Positions 42,743 through 50,896 of a stretch of 64,000 nt of DNA are shown here, piece by piece. Made by a program: the position numbers and the translations under genes. The notes under the pieces were generated by a model. That model was not told the origin of the DNA, made no database searches, and saw only the letters and a program-made list of their open reading frames with translations. The DNA comes from Celeribacter halophilus (GTDB taxonomy: Bacteria > Pseudomonadota > Alphaproteobacteria > Rhodobacterales > Rhodobacteraceae), in contig NZ_FORY01000006.1 in assembly GCF_900114135.1 (NCBI RefSeq), positions 124,001-188,000 on the forward strand, in the 5' to 3' direction. Numbering within the stretch: position 1 is the first letter of the stretch; each line of letters opens with the position of its first letter.

Positions 42743-43792
42743 TCAGGTTTTGCGATTAACGCTTTTGCCGCCGCAAATCGGGCAGTCCGGTCGTTTCTTC
42801 ACTGTGATGCTGCGGGTCTCGGCATAGAGCGCATCGTGAATGACGAGCCGCCCCTTGAGCCCCTGCCCCGCGCCCGTGATTTCTTTCACCGCTTCCATCG
42901 CCATCATCGTGCCCAAAACCCCCGGCAAGGGGGCCGCCACACCGGCTTCGGCGCAACTGGGAACCATGCCCTCGGCAGGGCGCTCGGGGAACACACATTG
43001 ATAGCACGGGCCATTTTCATGGGATTTATATGTGCTGATTTGACCTTCCCATTGCGTGATCGCGGCTGCGACCAGCGGCTTGCCGTGGATCACACATGCG
43101 CGGTTGGCCAGATAACGCGTGTCGAAATTATCCGTCCCGTCGAGCACAAGATCATATTCAGCCACCATATCCATAGAGCTTTCGTCAAAGGCGCGATGAT
43201 AGGGGCGCACCTCGATGAACGGATTCTGTGCCTTCATCGCCTCGGCGGCGGAGAATACCTTGGGCACACCGATCCGGTCGTCCGTGTGGATCACCTGACG
43301 TTGCAGGTTCGAAGACTCCACCACATCCGGATCAATCACCCCGATTACCCCGACCCCCGAAGCCGCAAGATATTGCAGCACAGGCGCGCCAAGTCCTCCG
43401 GCCCCGATCACCAAGACCTTGGCGTCTTTGAGCTTTTTCTGCCCCGGCCCGCCGATCTCCCGCAACAGGATATGCCGCATGTAGCGATCCAGTTCGGCGG
43501 GACGAAACGCGCCTTCCTGCGCCGGAGCCTCAACCACCTTCGCCTTACGCCGCAAACGAGCAAGCCCTGCCCGATAGACAAGAACAATCAGCGCGGCAAC
43601 ACCGATCAGCAGCCATTCGCCCAAACTCCCGCCAAGACTTGCCCGCAGCGCATGTTCTTCCGGCAGCACAGTGACGGCCATCAGCACAGCAAGGTAAAGC
43701 ACCCCGATCATCGCCCAACGCGCCCGCTTTGGGGCGCCGGTCAGCCGACCGATGCCCCAAAGCACCGCCGAAATGATCAGAAAATAGCTCAT
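42743..43792 (-). CDS. ThiF/MoeB/HesA family adenylyltransferase with membrane anchor
   Basis: 349 residues. Residues 1-75 form about three hydrophobic segments, then a linker, then an E1-like domain (about 100-345): I-G-A-G-G-L-G-A-P nucleotide loop, D-x-D-x-V-x-x-S-N-L-Q-R-Q, D-G-T-D-N-F-D-T-R, and zinc Cys pairs C-Y-Q-C and C-P-I-C. These enzymes adenylate the C-terminal Gly of MoaD or ThiS. The membrane N-terminus is absent from E. coli MoeB and ThiF. The stop of dut overlaps its ATG (ATGA). The partner (molybdopterin or thiamine) cannot be told; the xdh operon shows that this cell needs Moco. Confidence 0.9.
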   Translation of the reverse strand: MSYFLIISAVLWGIGRLTGAPKRARWAMIGVLYLAVLMAVTVLPEEHALRASLGGSLGEWLLIGVAALIVLVYRAGLARLRRKAKVVEAPAQEGAFRPAELDRYMRHILLREIGGPGQKKLKDAKVLVIGAGGLGAPVLQYLAASGVGVIGVIDPDVVESSNLQRQVIHTDDRIGVPKVFSAAEAMKAQNPFIEVRPYHRAFDESSMDMVAEYDLVLDGTDNFDTRYLANRACVIHGKPLVAAAITQWEGQISTYKSHENGPCYQCVFPERPAEGMVPSCAEAGVAAPLPGVLGTMMAMEAVKEITGAGQGLKGRLVIHDALYAETRSITVKKRPDCPICGGKSVNRKT

Positions 43793-44256
43793 TTCCGTCC
43801 GGTCGAGCCAAAGCCCCCAGCACCGCGTGCGGTGTCCGTGAGGTCCTCCACCACCGAAAATGCCCCTTGCACCACAGGTGCGACGACCATCTGGCCGATG
43901 CGTTCACCATGCGTGACATGAAACGGCTCCTGACCGTGGTTGATCAGAATAATGCCCACCGGCCCGCGGTAATCGGCATCAATCGTTCCGGGCGTATTAG
44001 CCAAAGAAATCCCGTGTTTGAGCGCGAGACCGGAACGTGGCCGCACCTGCACCTCGTAGCCTGCGGGAATTTCCATCGCAAACCCCGTCGGGATCAGCGC
44101 CCGCGCACCCGGCTCAAGGGTGACCCCTTCCGCACGCATCTCCGGCGGGAAATTCGCCCGCACATCGCCGCCTGCCGCATGGGCCGTTTCATAGGACGGC
44201 AGTTTGATCTCGGGGTCAGCCCCGTCGAGCCATTGAATTTTGATCTCTACGCTCAT
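43789..44256 (-). CDS. dut: dUTP diphosphatase
   Basis: 155 residues, trimeric dUTPase type, with the conserved motifs in order: A-G-G-D-V-R-A-N (I), P-R-S-G-L-A (II), G-T-I-D-A-D-Y-R-G (III), G-E-R-I-G-Q-M-V (IV) and the C-terminal G-G-F-G-S-T-G (V). Removes dUTP and supplies dUMP. Lies in coaBC-dut-moeB-like order; coaBC ends 49 bp upstream, a common proteobacterial coaBC-dut pairing. GGAAGAG precedes the ATG. Confidence 0.96.
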   Translation of the reverse strand: MSVEIKIQWLDGADPEIKLPSYETAHAAGGDVRANFPPEMRAEGVTLEPGARALIPTGFAMEIPAGYEVQVRPRSGLALKHGISLANTPGTIDADYRGPVGIILINHGQEPFHVTHGERIGQMVVAPVVQGAFSVVEDLTDTARGAGGFGSTGRK

Positions 44257-44286
44257 GTCTCTTCCATATTCTTGTCAAAGCGGGGC

Positions 44287-44308
44287 TTTCTGATGGCACA
44301 AATACTCA
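44287..44308 (-). repeat. TGAGTATTT 3'-end element, copy 5 (coaBC)
   Basis: TGAGTATTTGTGCCATCAGA on the minus strand; TGA is the coaBC stop codon. It lies inside the coaBC-dut operon gap, so it cannot simply be a full terminator. Confidence 0.65.
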
Positions 44309-45505
44309 TTTCTTCGCCAGATAATCCACGATCCGGTGTGCCAACTGTTGTGCCACTTCATCTTTGCCCATGCGCGGCCACTCCTCCGCGCCACGTTCGG
44401 AAATCAAGGTCACCGCATTCTCCGTGCCGCCCATGATTCCGGTGTCCGGAGACACGTCATTGGCCACAATCCAGTCACAGCCCTTACGCGCACGCTTTGC
44501 CGTAGCATGGGCGATCACGTCATCCGTCTCCGCAGCAAATCCCACAACAAGACGCGGACGCCCCTCCGACATCTGGCTCACCCCTGCCAGAATGTCGGGG
44601 TTCTCGGAAAATTCCAGCACCGGCAGTTTGCCCTGTTGTTTCTTGATCTTCGACCCGCTTTGCGAGGCCACGCGCCAATCGGCCACAGCGGCGGCAAAGA
44701 CAGCCACATCTGCGGGCAAAGCCTTCTCGACGGCGGCTTGCATTTCGCGGGCGGTTTGCACGGGGATCACCCGTACACCGGAGGGCGCAGGAACATCGGC
44801 CGGACCGGTGACAAAGCTCACATCCGCGCCCAGATCCCGCAGGGCCACGGCAATCGCGGTCCCCTGCGCGCCGGACGACCGGTTGGCGATATAGCGCACG
44901 GGATCAATCGGCTCGTGGGTCGGGCCGGATGTGACAAGGATATGTTTGCCCGTCAAAGGCCCGTCGGTGAGGGCGCTGCGAATGGCAGCAATGATATCCG
45001 GCGTTTCGGACAAGCGCCCCGGACCGAACTCGCCGCAGGCCATGCTGCCCTCTTCGGGGCCAACAAAAAGCACACCATCTTCTTTGAGGGTTGCCACATT
45101 GCGCTGACAGGCGGGGTGTTGCCACATCCGGACATTCATCGCGGGCGCAACAAGGACCGGTATATCGGTAGCCATTAACAGGGTGGACGCAAGATCATTG
45201 GCCAGCCCGCCCGCCATCTTGCCCAGAAGATCGGCGGTGGCAGGAGACACAACGACCAGATCAGCGGCACGGGACAGTTCGATATGCCCCATCTCCGCCT
45301 CATCCGTCAGATTGAAGAGGTCACGATACACTTTCTCGGCGGATAGGGCCGACACGGACAAAGGCGTCACGAATTCTTCGGCGGCTTTGGTCAGGACGGG
45401 TACGACACGCACGCCCTCTTCACGTAGCCGTCGGATCAGATCGAGCGATTTGAACGCCGCGATGCCGCCTCCGATAATCAGCAGAATGGATTTTCCGTTC
45501 AGCAT
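44306..45505 (-). CDS. coaBC: Bifunctional phosphopantothenoylcysteine decarboxylase / phosphopantothenate-cysteine ligase
   Basis: CoaBC carries out two successive steps of CoA synthesis. Of 399 residues, the first 185 are the flavin-dependent CoaC part (G-G-G-I-A-A-F-K-S, P-A-M-N-V-R-M-W, and the G-S-M-A-C-G-E-F-G-P-G-R-L loop with its catalytic Cys), and the rest the CoaB ligase (T-S-G-P-T-H-E-P-I-D-P-V-R-Y-I-A-N-R-S-S-G). GGGAGAG precedes the ATG. It links with panB-panC elsewhere in the window. Confidence 0.96.
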   Translation of the reverse strand: MLNGKSILLIIGGGIAAFKSLDLIRRLREEGVRVVPVLTKAAEEFVTPLSVSALSAEKVYRDLFNLTDEAEMGHIELSRAADLVVVSPATADLLGKMAGGLANDLASTLLMATDIPVLVAPAMNVRMWQHPACQRNVATLKEDGVLFVGPEEGSMACGEFGPGRLSETPDIIAAIRSALTDGPLTGKHILVTSGPTHEPIDPVRYIANRSSGAQGTAIAVALRDLGADVSFVTGPADVPAPSGVRVIPVQTAREMQAAVEKALPADVAVFAAAVADWRVASQSGSKIKKQQGKLPVLEFSENPDILAGVSQMSEGRPRLVVGFAAETDDVIAHATAKRARKGCDWIVANDVSPDTGIMGGTENAVTLISERGAEEWPRMGKDEVAQQLAHRIVDYLAKK

Positions 45506-45581
45506 GTTCGCTCTCCCTGGCTCTCGCGCCTGTCCACAAGGATCGGTTTAAGCCAAGGCGCAGGGCGAAACAATGGCCGGA

Positions 45582-46397
45582 TCAGTCCGTGGACGCTTTG
45601 GCAAAACCCGCACAGGGATCGCCGCGCTCTGCGGCCTCGGTCACAAGCCAGACGTCATAGGGCGGAGCCTCATCGGGTGGTGCTACCAACTGGCCGACTG
45701 AGAGAACCGTCACATCCGGCGCGGCCTGTGCGAGCACGGCGGGCATCCCCCAATCACGGCGTGCATGGCCATTGCCCGCGATGACGACGACAGGGCCGCC
45801 GGTGTCCTCCAAAGCTTGCAACGCCACTCTTGAGAATGCCGCGTCGCGCAGCCTTTGCGCCTCGACCATCCCCGCCATCATTTCAAGCGGCATGGCTTCG
45901 CAATGCGATTCGAACTGCATCTGTGCACGGTCTTCTTGCATCTCTTCAGGCAGCGGTGTGGTCAGACCATAGCGATCCGCCTCTGCGCCGAACACGTCCG
46001 CCGCCCCCTCAGAGAACGCGCGCCGCACCTCGTCACGCGGGAGAGCCGCGCCATAGACCAGTGCTGTGCTGGCCGCGAAAATCGGCGCATACATCGAGAA
46101 ATCCGGCCAGCCGGAACTGTCCCAATCCAATACCTCGGCCAAAGCCGCCGCATCCCTGCGCAGCTCCGGCGTTACCTTCGCCGCCTGCTCCGGTGTCAGC
46201 ATCTCGAACACCAGCGCGGCAGGGGCAAGCACCTCGACCGCACGAGCCTGATGCGCGTGTTGGGTCGGGTTGTCATGGGTCTCCCCCAGAATAACCACAT
46301 CCGGCGGTGGCAGCGCGGCAAACGCATCCGGCGTAATCTGGTCCGAAAAAGCGGGGCCAGCGGCCAACAGGGTCGCAAGTGCAAAGCTGTACTTCAT
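45582..46397 (-). CDS. ChaN-family haem/iron-associated protein
   Basis: 271 residues with signal peptide (about 1-18, ending A-F-S-D). G-E-T-H-D-N-P-T-Q-H (38-47) and the late V-V-I-A-G-N-G-H-A-R are the ChaN signatures; the His residues lie where Campylobacter ChaN binds haem. No lipobox Cys is seen, so it is expected free in the periplasm, unlike lipid-anchored ChaN. Its ATG overlaps the rpoH stop (ATGA), so it is coupled to a heat-shock/oxidative sigma factor gene. Function in iron handling is inference from the family. Confidence 0.88.
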   Translation of the reverse strand: MKYSFALATLLAAGPAFSDQITPDAFAALPPPDVVILGETHDNPTQHAHQARAVEVLAPAALVFEMLTPEQAAKVTPELRRDAAALAEVLDWDSSGWPDFSMYAPIFAASTALVYGAALPRDEVRRAFSEGAADVFGAEADRYGLTTPLPEEMQEDRAQMQFESHCEAMPLEMMAGMVEAQRLRDAAFSRVALQALEDTGGPVVVIAGNGHARRDWGMPAVLAQAAPDVTVLSVGQLVAPPDEAPPYDVWLVTEAAERGDPCAGFAKASTD

Positions 46398-47275
46398 GCA
46401 AAGAACTGCTGCACATCCCCGCCGTTGGTTTCAAGAGATATCCGCATTTTTTGCAAAGCGGCGGCTTCGAGTTGCCGCACCCGTTCTTTCGACAGCGACA
46501 ACTCGTCACCAAGGCTCTCCAGCGTGCGCGGTTCGTCCGTGAGCTTGCGCGACTTGACGATAAACCGTTCCCGCTCGCTCAGATGGTCCATCGCGTCGAA
46601 AATCCATGTTTTGAGCTGTGCCTGATCATGGGCCTCGCCCACCATCTCCGCCGTGGTTGCGCCCTCATCAGCCAGCGTGTCGATCCATTCGCGCCCTTCA
46701 TCCTCACCGGATTGCTGGGCATTGAGCGAAAAGTCAGAACCGGAAAGACGCCCGTCCATCACTTCGACATCCCGCAGCGGCACGCCCAGATCCATCGCGA
46801 TCATTTGCAAAAGCTGGTCATGATCCAGCGCCTCACCTTGCGCGGAAGCTTCGCGCTCAAGGCGGGCCTGCACACGGCGCATGTTGAAAAACAGGGATTT
46901 CTGCGCCGAGGTCGACCCCGTACGCACCAGCGACCAGTTGCGCATCACATAGTCCTGAATGGAGGCCTTGATCCACCACACAGCATAGGTCGAAAAACGC
47001 ACGCCACGATCCGGATCGAATTTTTCGGCAGCTTTCATAAGGCCCAGCCCCGCCTCCTGAATAAGATCGCTCATCGGTGCGCCATAGCGTTTGAACTTGG
47101 CCGCCATGGAAATTGCCAAGCGCATATAGGCAGTCACAAGACGGTGCAGCGCCGCCTCGTCGCCGTGATCCCGCCACGCCCGTGCCAGCGCCTGTTCCGT
47201 CTCCAGATCAAGCATTTCCGCTTTCATCGCCCGCCGAGGCAGGGCATTGTCAGATGCAGTCATATCGAGTGCCAT
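46394..47275 (-). CDS. rpoH: RNA polymerase sigma-32 factor (RpoH, probably the RpoHII type)
   Basis: 293 residues with sigma region 2 (D-L-I-Q-E-A-G-L-G-L-M-K-A, F-S-T-Y-A-V-W-W-I-K-A-S-I) and region 4 (L-S-L-S-K-E-R-V-R-Q-L-E-A-A-A). The RpoH box reads Q-K-S-L-F-F-N-M-R. Rhodobacterales usually carry two RpoH; the RpoE-like promoter upstream and the divergent box suggest RpoHII, which serves photooxidative stress in Rhodobacter (inference). A perfect AGGAGGTGA precedes the ATG. Transcribed with the ChaN-like gene. Confidence 0.93.
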   Translation of the reverse strand: MALDMTASDNALPRRAMKAEMLDLETEQALARAWRDHGDEAALHRLVTAYMRLAISMAAKFKRYGAPMSDLIQEAGLGLMKAAEKFDPDRGVRFSTYAVWWIKASIQDYVMRNWSLVRTGSTSAQKSLFFNMRRVQARLEREASAQGEALDHDQLLQMIAMDLGVPLRDVEVMDGRLSGSDFSLNAQQSGEDEGREWIDTLADEGATTAEMVGEAHDQAQLKTWIFDAMDHLSERERFIVKSRKLTDEPRTLESLGDELSLSKERVRQLEAAALQKMRISLETNGGDVQQFFA

Positions 47276-47371
47276 AATGTCACCTCCTGAGAGTTCTTCG
47301 CTCCGGCTCTAACCTCACGACGCATCCATAGGGCACGTCCGTGACAGTCATTTGCGAGCTGTGGCTACTCC

Positions 47372-47400
47372 TGTTACGAAAAGACTAACGCTTCAGATCA
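47372..47400 (-). promoter_or_regulatory. RpoE (ChrR-controlled ECF) type promoter of rpoH
   Basis: On the minus strand TGATCT (47400-47395), 18 bp, TAACA (47376-47372), close to the Rhodobacter RpoE consensus TGATCC-N18-TAAnA. It gives an approximately 90-nt leader for rpoH and lies 4 bp from the divergent cobU start. Confidence 0.6.
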
Positions 47401-47403
47401 GAA

Positions 47404-47952
47404 ATGGGTTTCACGTTCATGTGCGCGAATATGACAGTCGTGCTTGGGGGGGCATCTTCCGGCAAGTCGGACATAGCCGAAAAACTATGCATAAACAGCA
47501 TGTTGCGGAAGGTTTACCTTGCCAGTGCAGAGTGTCTCGATCAGGAAATGCGCACAAAGGTTGCGCAACATCGCACAAAACGCGGAGGAGAGTGGTGCAC
47601 AATTGAAGAACCTCTGGGGGCATCCCGTGTCATTTCGGATCGGAAAGCCGGAGAGATTCTTCTTTTCGACTGCGCAACCATGTGGCTCACCAACCATCTT
47701 TTGGCGGATCACGACCTGTCTCGTGAGACAGACGCCCTGCTCGACGCGATCAAGTCGAGCCCCGCAGAAGTGGTGATCGTGTCAAATGAAACAGGTCTCA
47801 GCGTCGTTCCCGAAAACGCGCTTGCCCGCCGGTTTCGCATAGCTCAAGGCGATCTGAACCGACGCCTCGCCGCCCAAGCCGACACGGTGATCGGCGTCAT
47901 GGCCGGCCTTCCCTTTGCGCTCAAAGGCAATCTTCCGGCAGGGCTCTCATGA
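47404..47952 (+). CDS. cobU: Adenosylcobinamide kinase / adenosylcobinamide-phosphate guanylyltransferase
   Basis: CobU (CobP) phosphorylates adenosylcobinamide and then attaches GMP in the nucleotide-loop assembly of B12. The 182 residues have Walker A G-G-A-S-S-G-K-S (15-22), H56 in Q-H-R-T-K-R-G-G-E-W, matching the guanylylated His of CobU, and V-S-N-E-T-G-L-S-V-V-P. The start is uncertain: ATGs at 47404, 47419 and 47431 are all possible and none has a clear ribosome site. ATGA overlap with the phosphatase gene. Confidence 0.92.
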   Translation: MGFTFMCANMTVVLGGASSGKSDIAEKLCINSMLRKVYLASAECLDQEMRTKVAQHRTKRGGEWCTIEEPLGASRVISDRKAGEILLFDCATMWLTNHLLADHDLSRETDALLDAIKSSPAEVVIVSNETGLSVVPENALARRFRIAQGDLNRRLAAQADTVIGVMAGLPFALKGNLPAGLS

Positions 47953-48518
47953 GCCACCTGTGGTTGATCCGGCATGGCCCGACCCATGCGAAAACCTTTG
48001 TCGGCTGGACGGACCTCCCCGCCGACCTCTCCGACCAGCAAGCCATCTCACGCCTTGAAGCCGCATTGCCCGAGGTCCCAGTGGTCTCCTCCGATCTCAG
48101 CCGCGCGGTCGAAACCGCCAATGCCATACAGGCGCACCGCCCGCGTCTGCCCCATGATCACCGCTTGCGGGAAACCCATTTCGGGGCGTGGGAAATGCTC
48201 AGTTGGTCGGAGATCGAAGCCCGCGACGGCGATCTCGCACGACAGGTTTTTGAAACACCCGGAGACACCGCACCCCCGGGCGGCGAAAGCTGGAACAGTT
48301 TCTCGGCGCGGGTTCACGCTGGCGTGGGTGCTCTGTCTGGTGAAACCGTGATCGTGACCCATATGGGCGTGATCCTCGCGTTGCTGCAAAAGGCCCTGTC
48401 CTGCACGGCCTATGAAGCCTTCGCCCATCGGATCGACCCTTTATCATGCACGCGGATCGACTGTCCGGAGGGGATTTCGGGGCCTTGGTCCTGCACGCAA
48501 ATAAATCACAAATATTGA
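47949..48518 (+). CDS. Histidine phosphatase family protein, possibly alpha-ribazole phosphatase
   Basis: 189 residues with the phosphoglycerate-mutase-like L-I-R-H-G-P-T-H (catalytic His, R-H-G), S-S-D-L-S-R-A-V-E-T-A, R-E-T-H-F-G-A-W-E and a second His in V-T-H-M-G-V. Coupled to cobU by ATGA; in B12 clusters such a gene is usually CobC, which dephosphorylates alpha-ribazole-5'-phosphate. That assignment rests on position and the F-G-x-W-E motif, not on a unique signature. Its last codons enter an AT-rich inverted repeat. Confidence 0.85.
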   Translation: MSHLWLIRHGPTHAKTFVGWTDLPADLSDQQAISRLEAALPEVPVVSSDLSRAVETANAIQAHRPRLPHDHRLRETHFGAWEMLSWSEIEARDGDLARQVFETPGDTAPPGGESWNSFSARVHAGVGALSGETVIVTHMGVILALLQKALSCTAYEAFAHRIDPLSCTRIDCPEGISGPWSCTQINHKY

Positions 48519-48595
48519 TATCAAACAAAACAAATATAAATTTTTGTGATCCGACCTCCCTGCACTACAGTATATAAAACAATTAGGGGGTTCCT
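48505..48595. other. AT-rich segment with an inverted repeat before the GST gene
   Basis: ATCACAAA (48505-48512) is inversely repeated as TTTGTGAT (48543-48550). The stretch 48500-48595 is markedly more AT-rich than its surroundings and holds the GST promoter. It may also end the cobU-phosphatase transcript. Confidence 0.45.
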
Positions 48596-49282
48596 ATGTC
48601 TTACCATCTTTTCATCGGCGACAAAAGCTTTTCCAGTTGGTCGCTCCGCGGCTGGCTCCTATTCGAAAAATTCGATATCCCCTACACAGAGATCATGGTC
48701 GGCCTCTACAACGGAACAATGCAAGACGACCTTGCATCTCTCGCTCCCGCCCAGTTGGTGCCAACCGTGCGCACGGCTGAAGGGTGGATCATCGGCGAAA
48801 GCATCGCTCTGGCCGAAACATTGGCGGAACGTCACCCTGATGCCGGGCTTTGGCCGGTTGATCCGCAAGCCTGCATCTACGCCCGCTGGCTGGTAGCCGA
48901 AATGCACTCCGGCTTCAACGCTCTGCGCGCGGCCTGCCCGATGCAACTCCTACACCAATACCGGAATTTTCAAGTTTCCGATGCTGTACAGGCGGATCTG
49001 GATCGGTTGGAAACCCTACTCGCCCATGCGTTCGAAAGGTTTTCCGGCGATGGTCCTTGGCTATTTGGGGACTACTGCGCAGCCGATGCCTTTTACGCCC
49101 CTGTCGCCGCCCGAATTGCAGGATATAACTTGCCCGTATCGCAACGTCTGAACACTTATGTCTCCGCACATCTCTCTGACCCCGCCTTCAAACGCTGGCG
49201 CAAAGACGGGCTTAATGTCCGTTATGATCCTGTGCCCTATGCATTGGATTTACCAATCACAGCGTGGCCGGAACACGTTTAG
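48596..49282 (+). CDS. Glutathione S-transferase family protein
   Basis: 228 residues: a thioredoxin-like N-terminal domain with the family start D-K-S-F-S-S-W-S-L-R-G-W and the cis-Pro/glutathione contact Q-L-V-P-T-V...G-E-S-I-A-L (about 50-75), then an all-helical C-terminal domain. Ser at the active-site position suggests a Ser/zeta-like type. Cytosolic; substrate unknown. gshB, which supplies glutathione, is at 51776. AGGGGG precedes the ATG. Confidence 0.9.
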   Translation: MSYHLFIGDKSFSSWSLRGWLLFEKFDIPYTEIMVGLYNGTMQDDLASLAPAQLVPTVRTAEGWIIGESIALAETLAERHPDAGLWPVDPQACIYARWLVAEMHSGFNALRAACPMQLLHQYRNFQVSDAVQADLDRLETLLAHAFERFSGDGPWLFGDYCAADAFYAPVAARIAGYNLPVSQRLNTYVSAHLSDPAFKRWRKDGLNVRYDPVPYALDLPITAWPEHV

Positions 49283-49313
49283 ACGCATCCAAGATGCGCA
49301 GACCCATGTGGCG

Positions 49314-49328
49314 TTAACCATTTCCTAA
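49314..49328. promoter_or_regulatory. CtrA-like half-matching site upstream of comM
   Basis: TTAACCATTTCCTAA fits TTAA-N7-TTAA except for one base in the second half (CTAA), and begins with the frequent TTAACCAT form. It lies 57 bp before the comM start. Confidence 0.4.
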
Positions 49329-49384
49329 CCACGTCTGCGCTAGACCGATGGACATTGGTTTTTCAAACACCGGAGTCCCCTCAC

Positions 49385-50896
49385 ATGGTCGCACGGACCT
49401 TTTCCGTCGCCTTCGAAGGCATCGAAGCCCGCACAGTTGAGGTTCAATGCGCCATTGCCCCCGGATTGCCGAGTTTCACCATCGTCGGCCTGCCCGACAA
49501 AGCCGTTTCAGAAGCCCGCGAACGGGTCCGCGCCGCACTGGCGGCCATGCAGATCGCCCTGCCATCCAAGAAGCTGGTGATCAACCTTTCGCCCGCCGAT
49601 CTGCCGAAAATCGGGTCGCATTTTGATCTCCCCATTGCTCTGGCGATTCTTGCCGCAACAGGGTTGATCCCCGAAAGCAAGGCCGCAGAAACCCTGTCAC
49701 TGGGCGAACTGGCGCTCGACGGGTCGCTCGTGCCAGTCAACGGCGCTCTGCCTGCCGCTCTCAAGGCCGCCGAACTGAACTGCGTTCTGGCCTGTCCCGA
49801 AGCCTGCGGATCAGAAGCCGCTTGGGTGGGCGCAACGCCGGTCTATGGCGCAAAAAACCTCGCACAGCTTTTGCGCCACTTCACCGGCGACCGCCCGCTA
49901 CACGAGGCACATCCGGGAGAAATCTCCCTGCCTGCCCATCAGAAAGACCTGCGCGATGTGAAGGGGCAGGAAAAGGCCAAACGCGCACTGGAGATCGCCG
50001 CAGCGGGCGGGCATCACCTGTTCATGGTCGGCACGCCCGGCTCCGGAAAATCCATGCTCGCCGCCCGCCTACCCACGATCCTGCCGCCTCTGTCGGCGCA
50101 AGAGGCGCTGGAGACCTCAATCATCCATTCCCTTGCCGGCCTGCTGGACGAAGGCGGCATTTCCCGCGCACGTCCGTTTCGCGAACCACATCACACCGCC
50201 TCTATGGCCGCAATCGTTGGCGGCGGGCGAGGTGCGCAGCCCGGCGAAATCTCCCTGTCGCACAACGGTGTGCTCTTCCTTGACGAGCTTCCCGAATTTC
50301 CGCGCCCCGTGCTGGAAACGCTACGGCAACCCATCGAGACCGGCGAAGTCATGGTCGCCCGTGCCAATGCACATATGCGCTATCCGGCCCGGTTCATGTT
50401 GGTGGCGGCGGCGAACCCTTGCAAATGCGGCTACCTGCCCGATCCGGCGCGGGCCTGTGCGAAGGTTCCGCTCTGCGGCGAGGACTATCTTGGCCGCATC
50501 TCCGGCCCTTTGATGGATCGTTTCGATTTGCGCATCGAGATGCCGCCCGTCCAGTTTCAGGATCTTGACCTGCCACAATCTGGCGACAGTTCCGCCACGG
50601 TCGCCGCCCGCGTTGCCCAAGCCCGCGCACTCCAGAGTGAGCGTTATGACGGAAGCGGATTTCGCACCAATGCCCAGATCGAAGGGAAAATGCTCGAAGA
50701 TGTCGCCGCTCCCGATGCCGAGGGACGCGAGATTTTGGCCAAAGCGGCCGAAAGGCTCGGGCTTTCGGCGCGGGGCTATCATCGTGTTTTGCGCGTCGCC
50801 CGCACCATTGCCGATCTGGATGGAGAAGAACACATCCGCCGCCCGCATCTGGCAGAGGCTTTGAGCTATCGTGTGGTCTCCGGCGTGCTTAATTGA
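49385..50896 (+). CDS. comM: ComM/YifB family Mg-chelatase-like ATPase
   Basis: 503 residues: N-terminal ChlI-like fold (V-G-L-P-D-K-A-V-S-E-A-R-E-R-V), Walker A G-T-P-G-S-G-K-S, Walker B V-L-F-L-D-E-L-P-E-F, a Cys-containing A-A-N-P-C-K-C-G segment and a C-terminal Mg-chelatase domain. ComM is a hexameric helicase that extends branch migration during natural transformation; in Rhodobacter capsulatus its homologue is needed by cells receiving gene-transfer-agent DNA. The ATG at 49385 is chosen over one 10 codons upstream by homology of the start. The last 8 bp overlap the convergent hydrolase gene. Confidence 0.93.
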   Translation: MVARTFSVAFEGIEARTVEVQCAIAPGLPSFTIVGLPDKAVSEARERVRAALAAMQIALPSKKLVINLSPADLPKIGSHFDLPIALAILAATGLIPESKAAETLSLGELALDGSLVPVNGALPAALKAAELNCVLACPEACGSEAAWVGATPVYGAKNLAQLLRHFTGDRPLHEAHPGEISLPAHQKDLRDVKGQEKAKRALEIAAAGGHHLFMVGTPGSGKSMLAARLPTILPPLSAQEALETSIIHSLAGLLDEGGISRARPFREPHHTASMAAIVGGGRGAQPGEISLSHNGVLFLDELPEFPRPVLETLRQPIETGEVMVARANAHMRYPARFMLVAAANPCKCGYLPDPARACAKVPLCGEDYLGRISGPLMDRFDLRIEMPPVQFQDLDLPQSGDSSATVAARVAQARALQSERYDGSGFRTNAQIEGKMLEDVAAPDAEGREILAKAAERLGLSARGYHRVLRVARTIADLDGEEHIRRPHLAEALSYRVVSGVLN

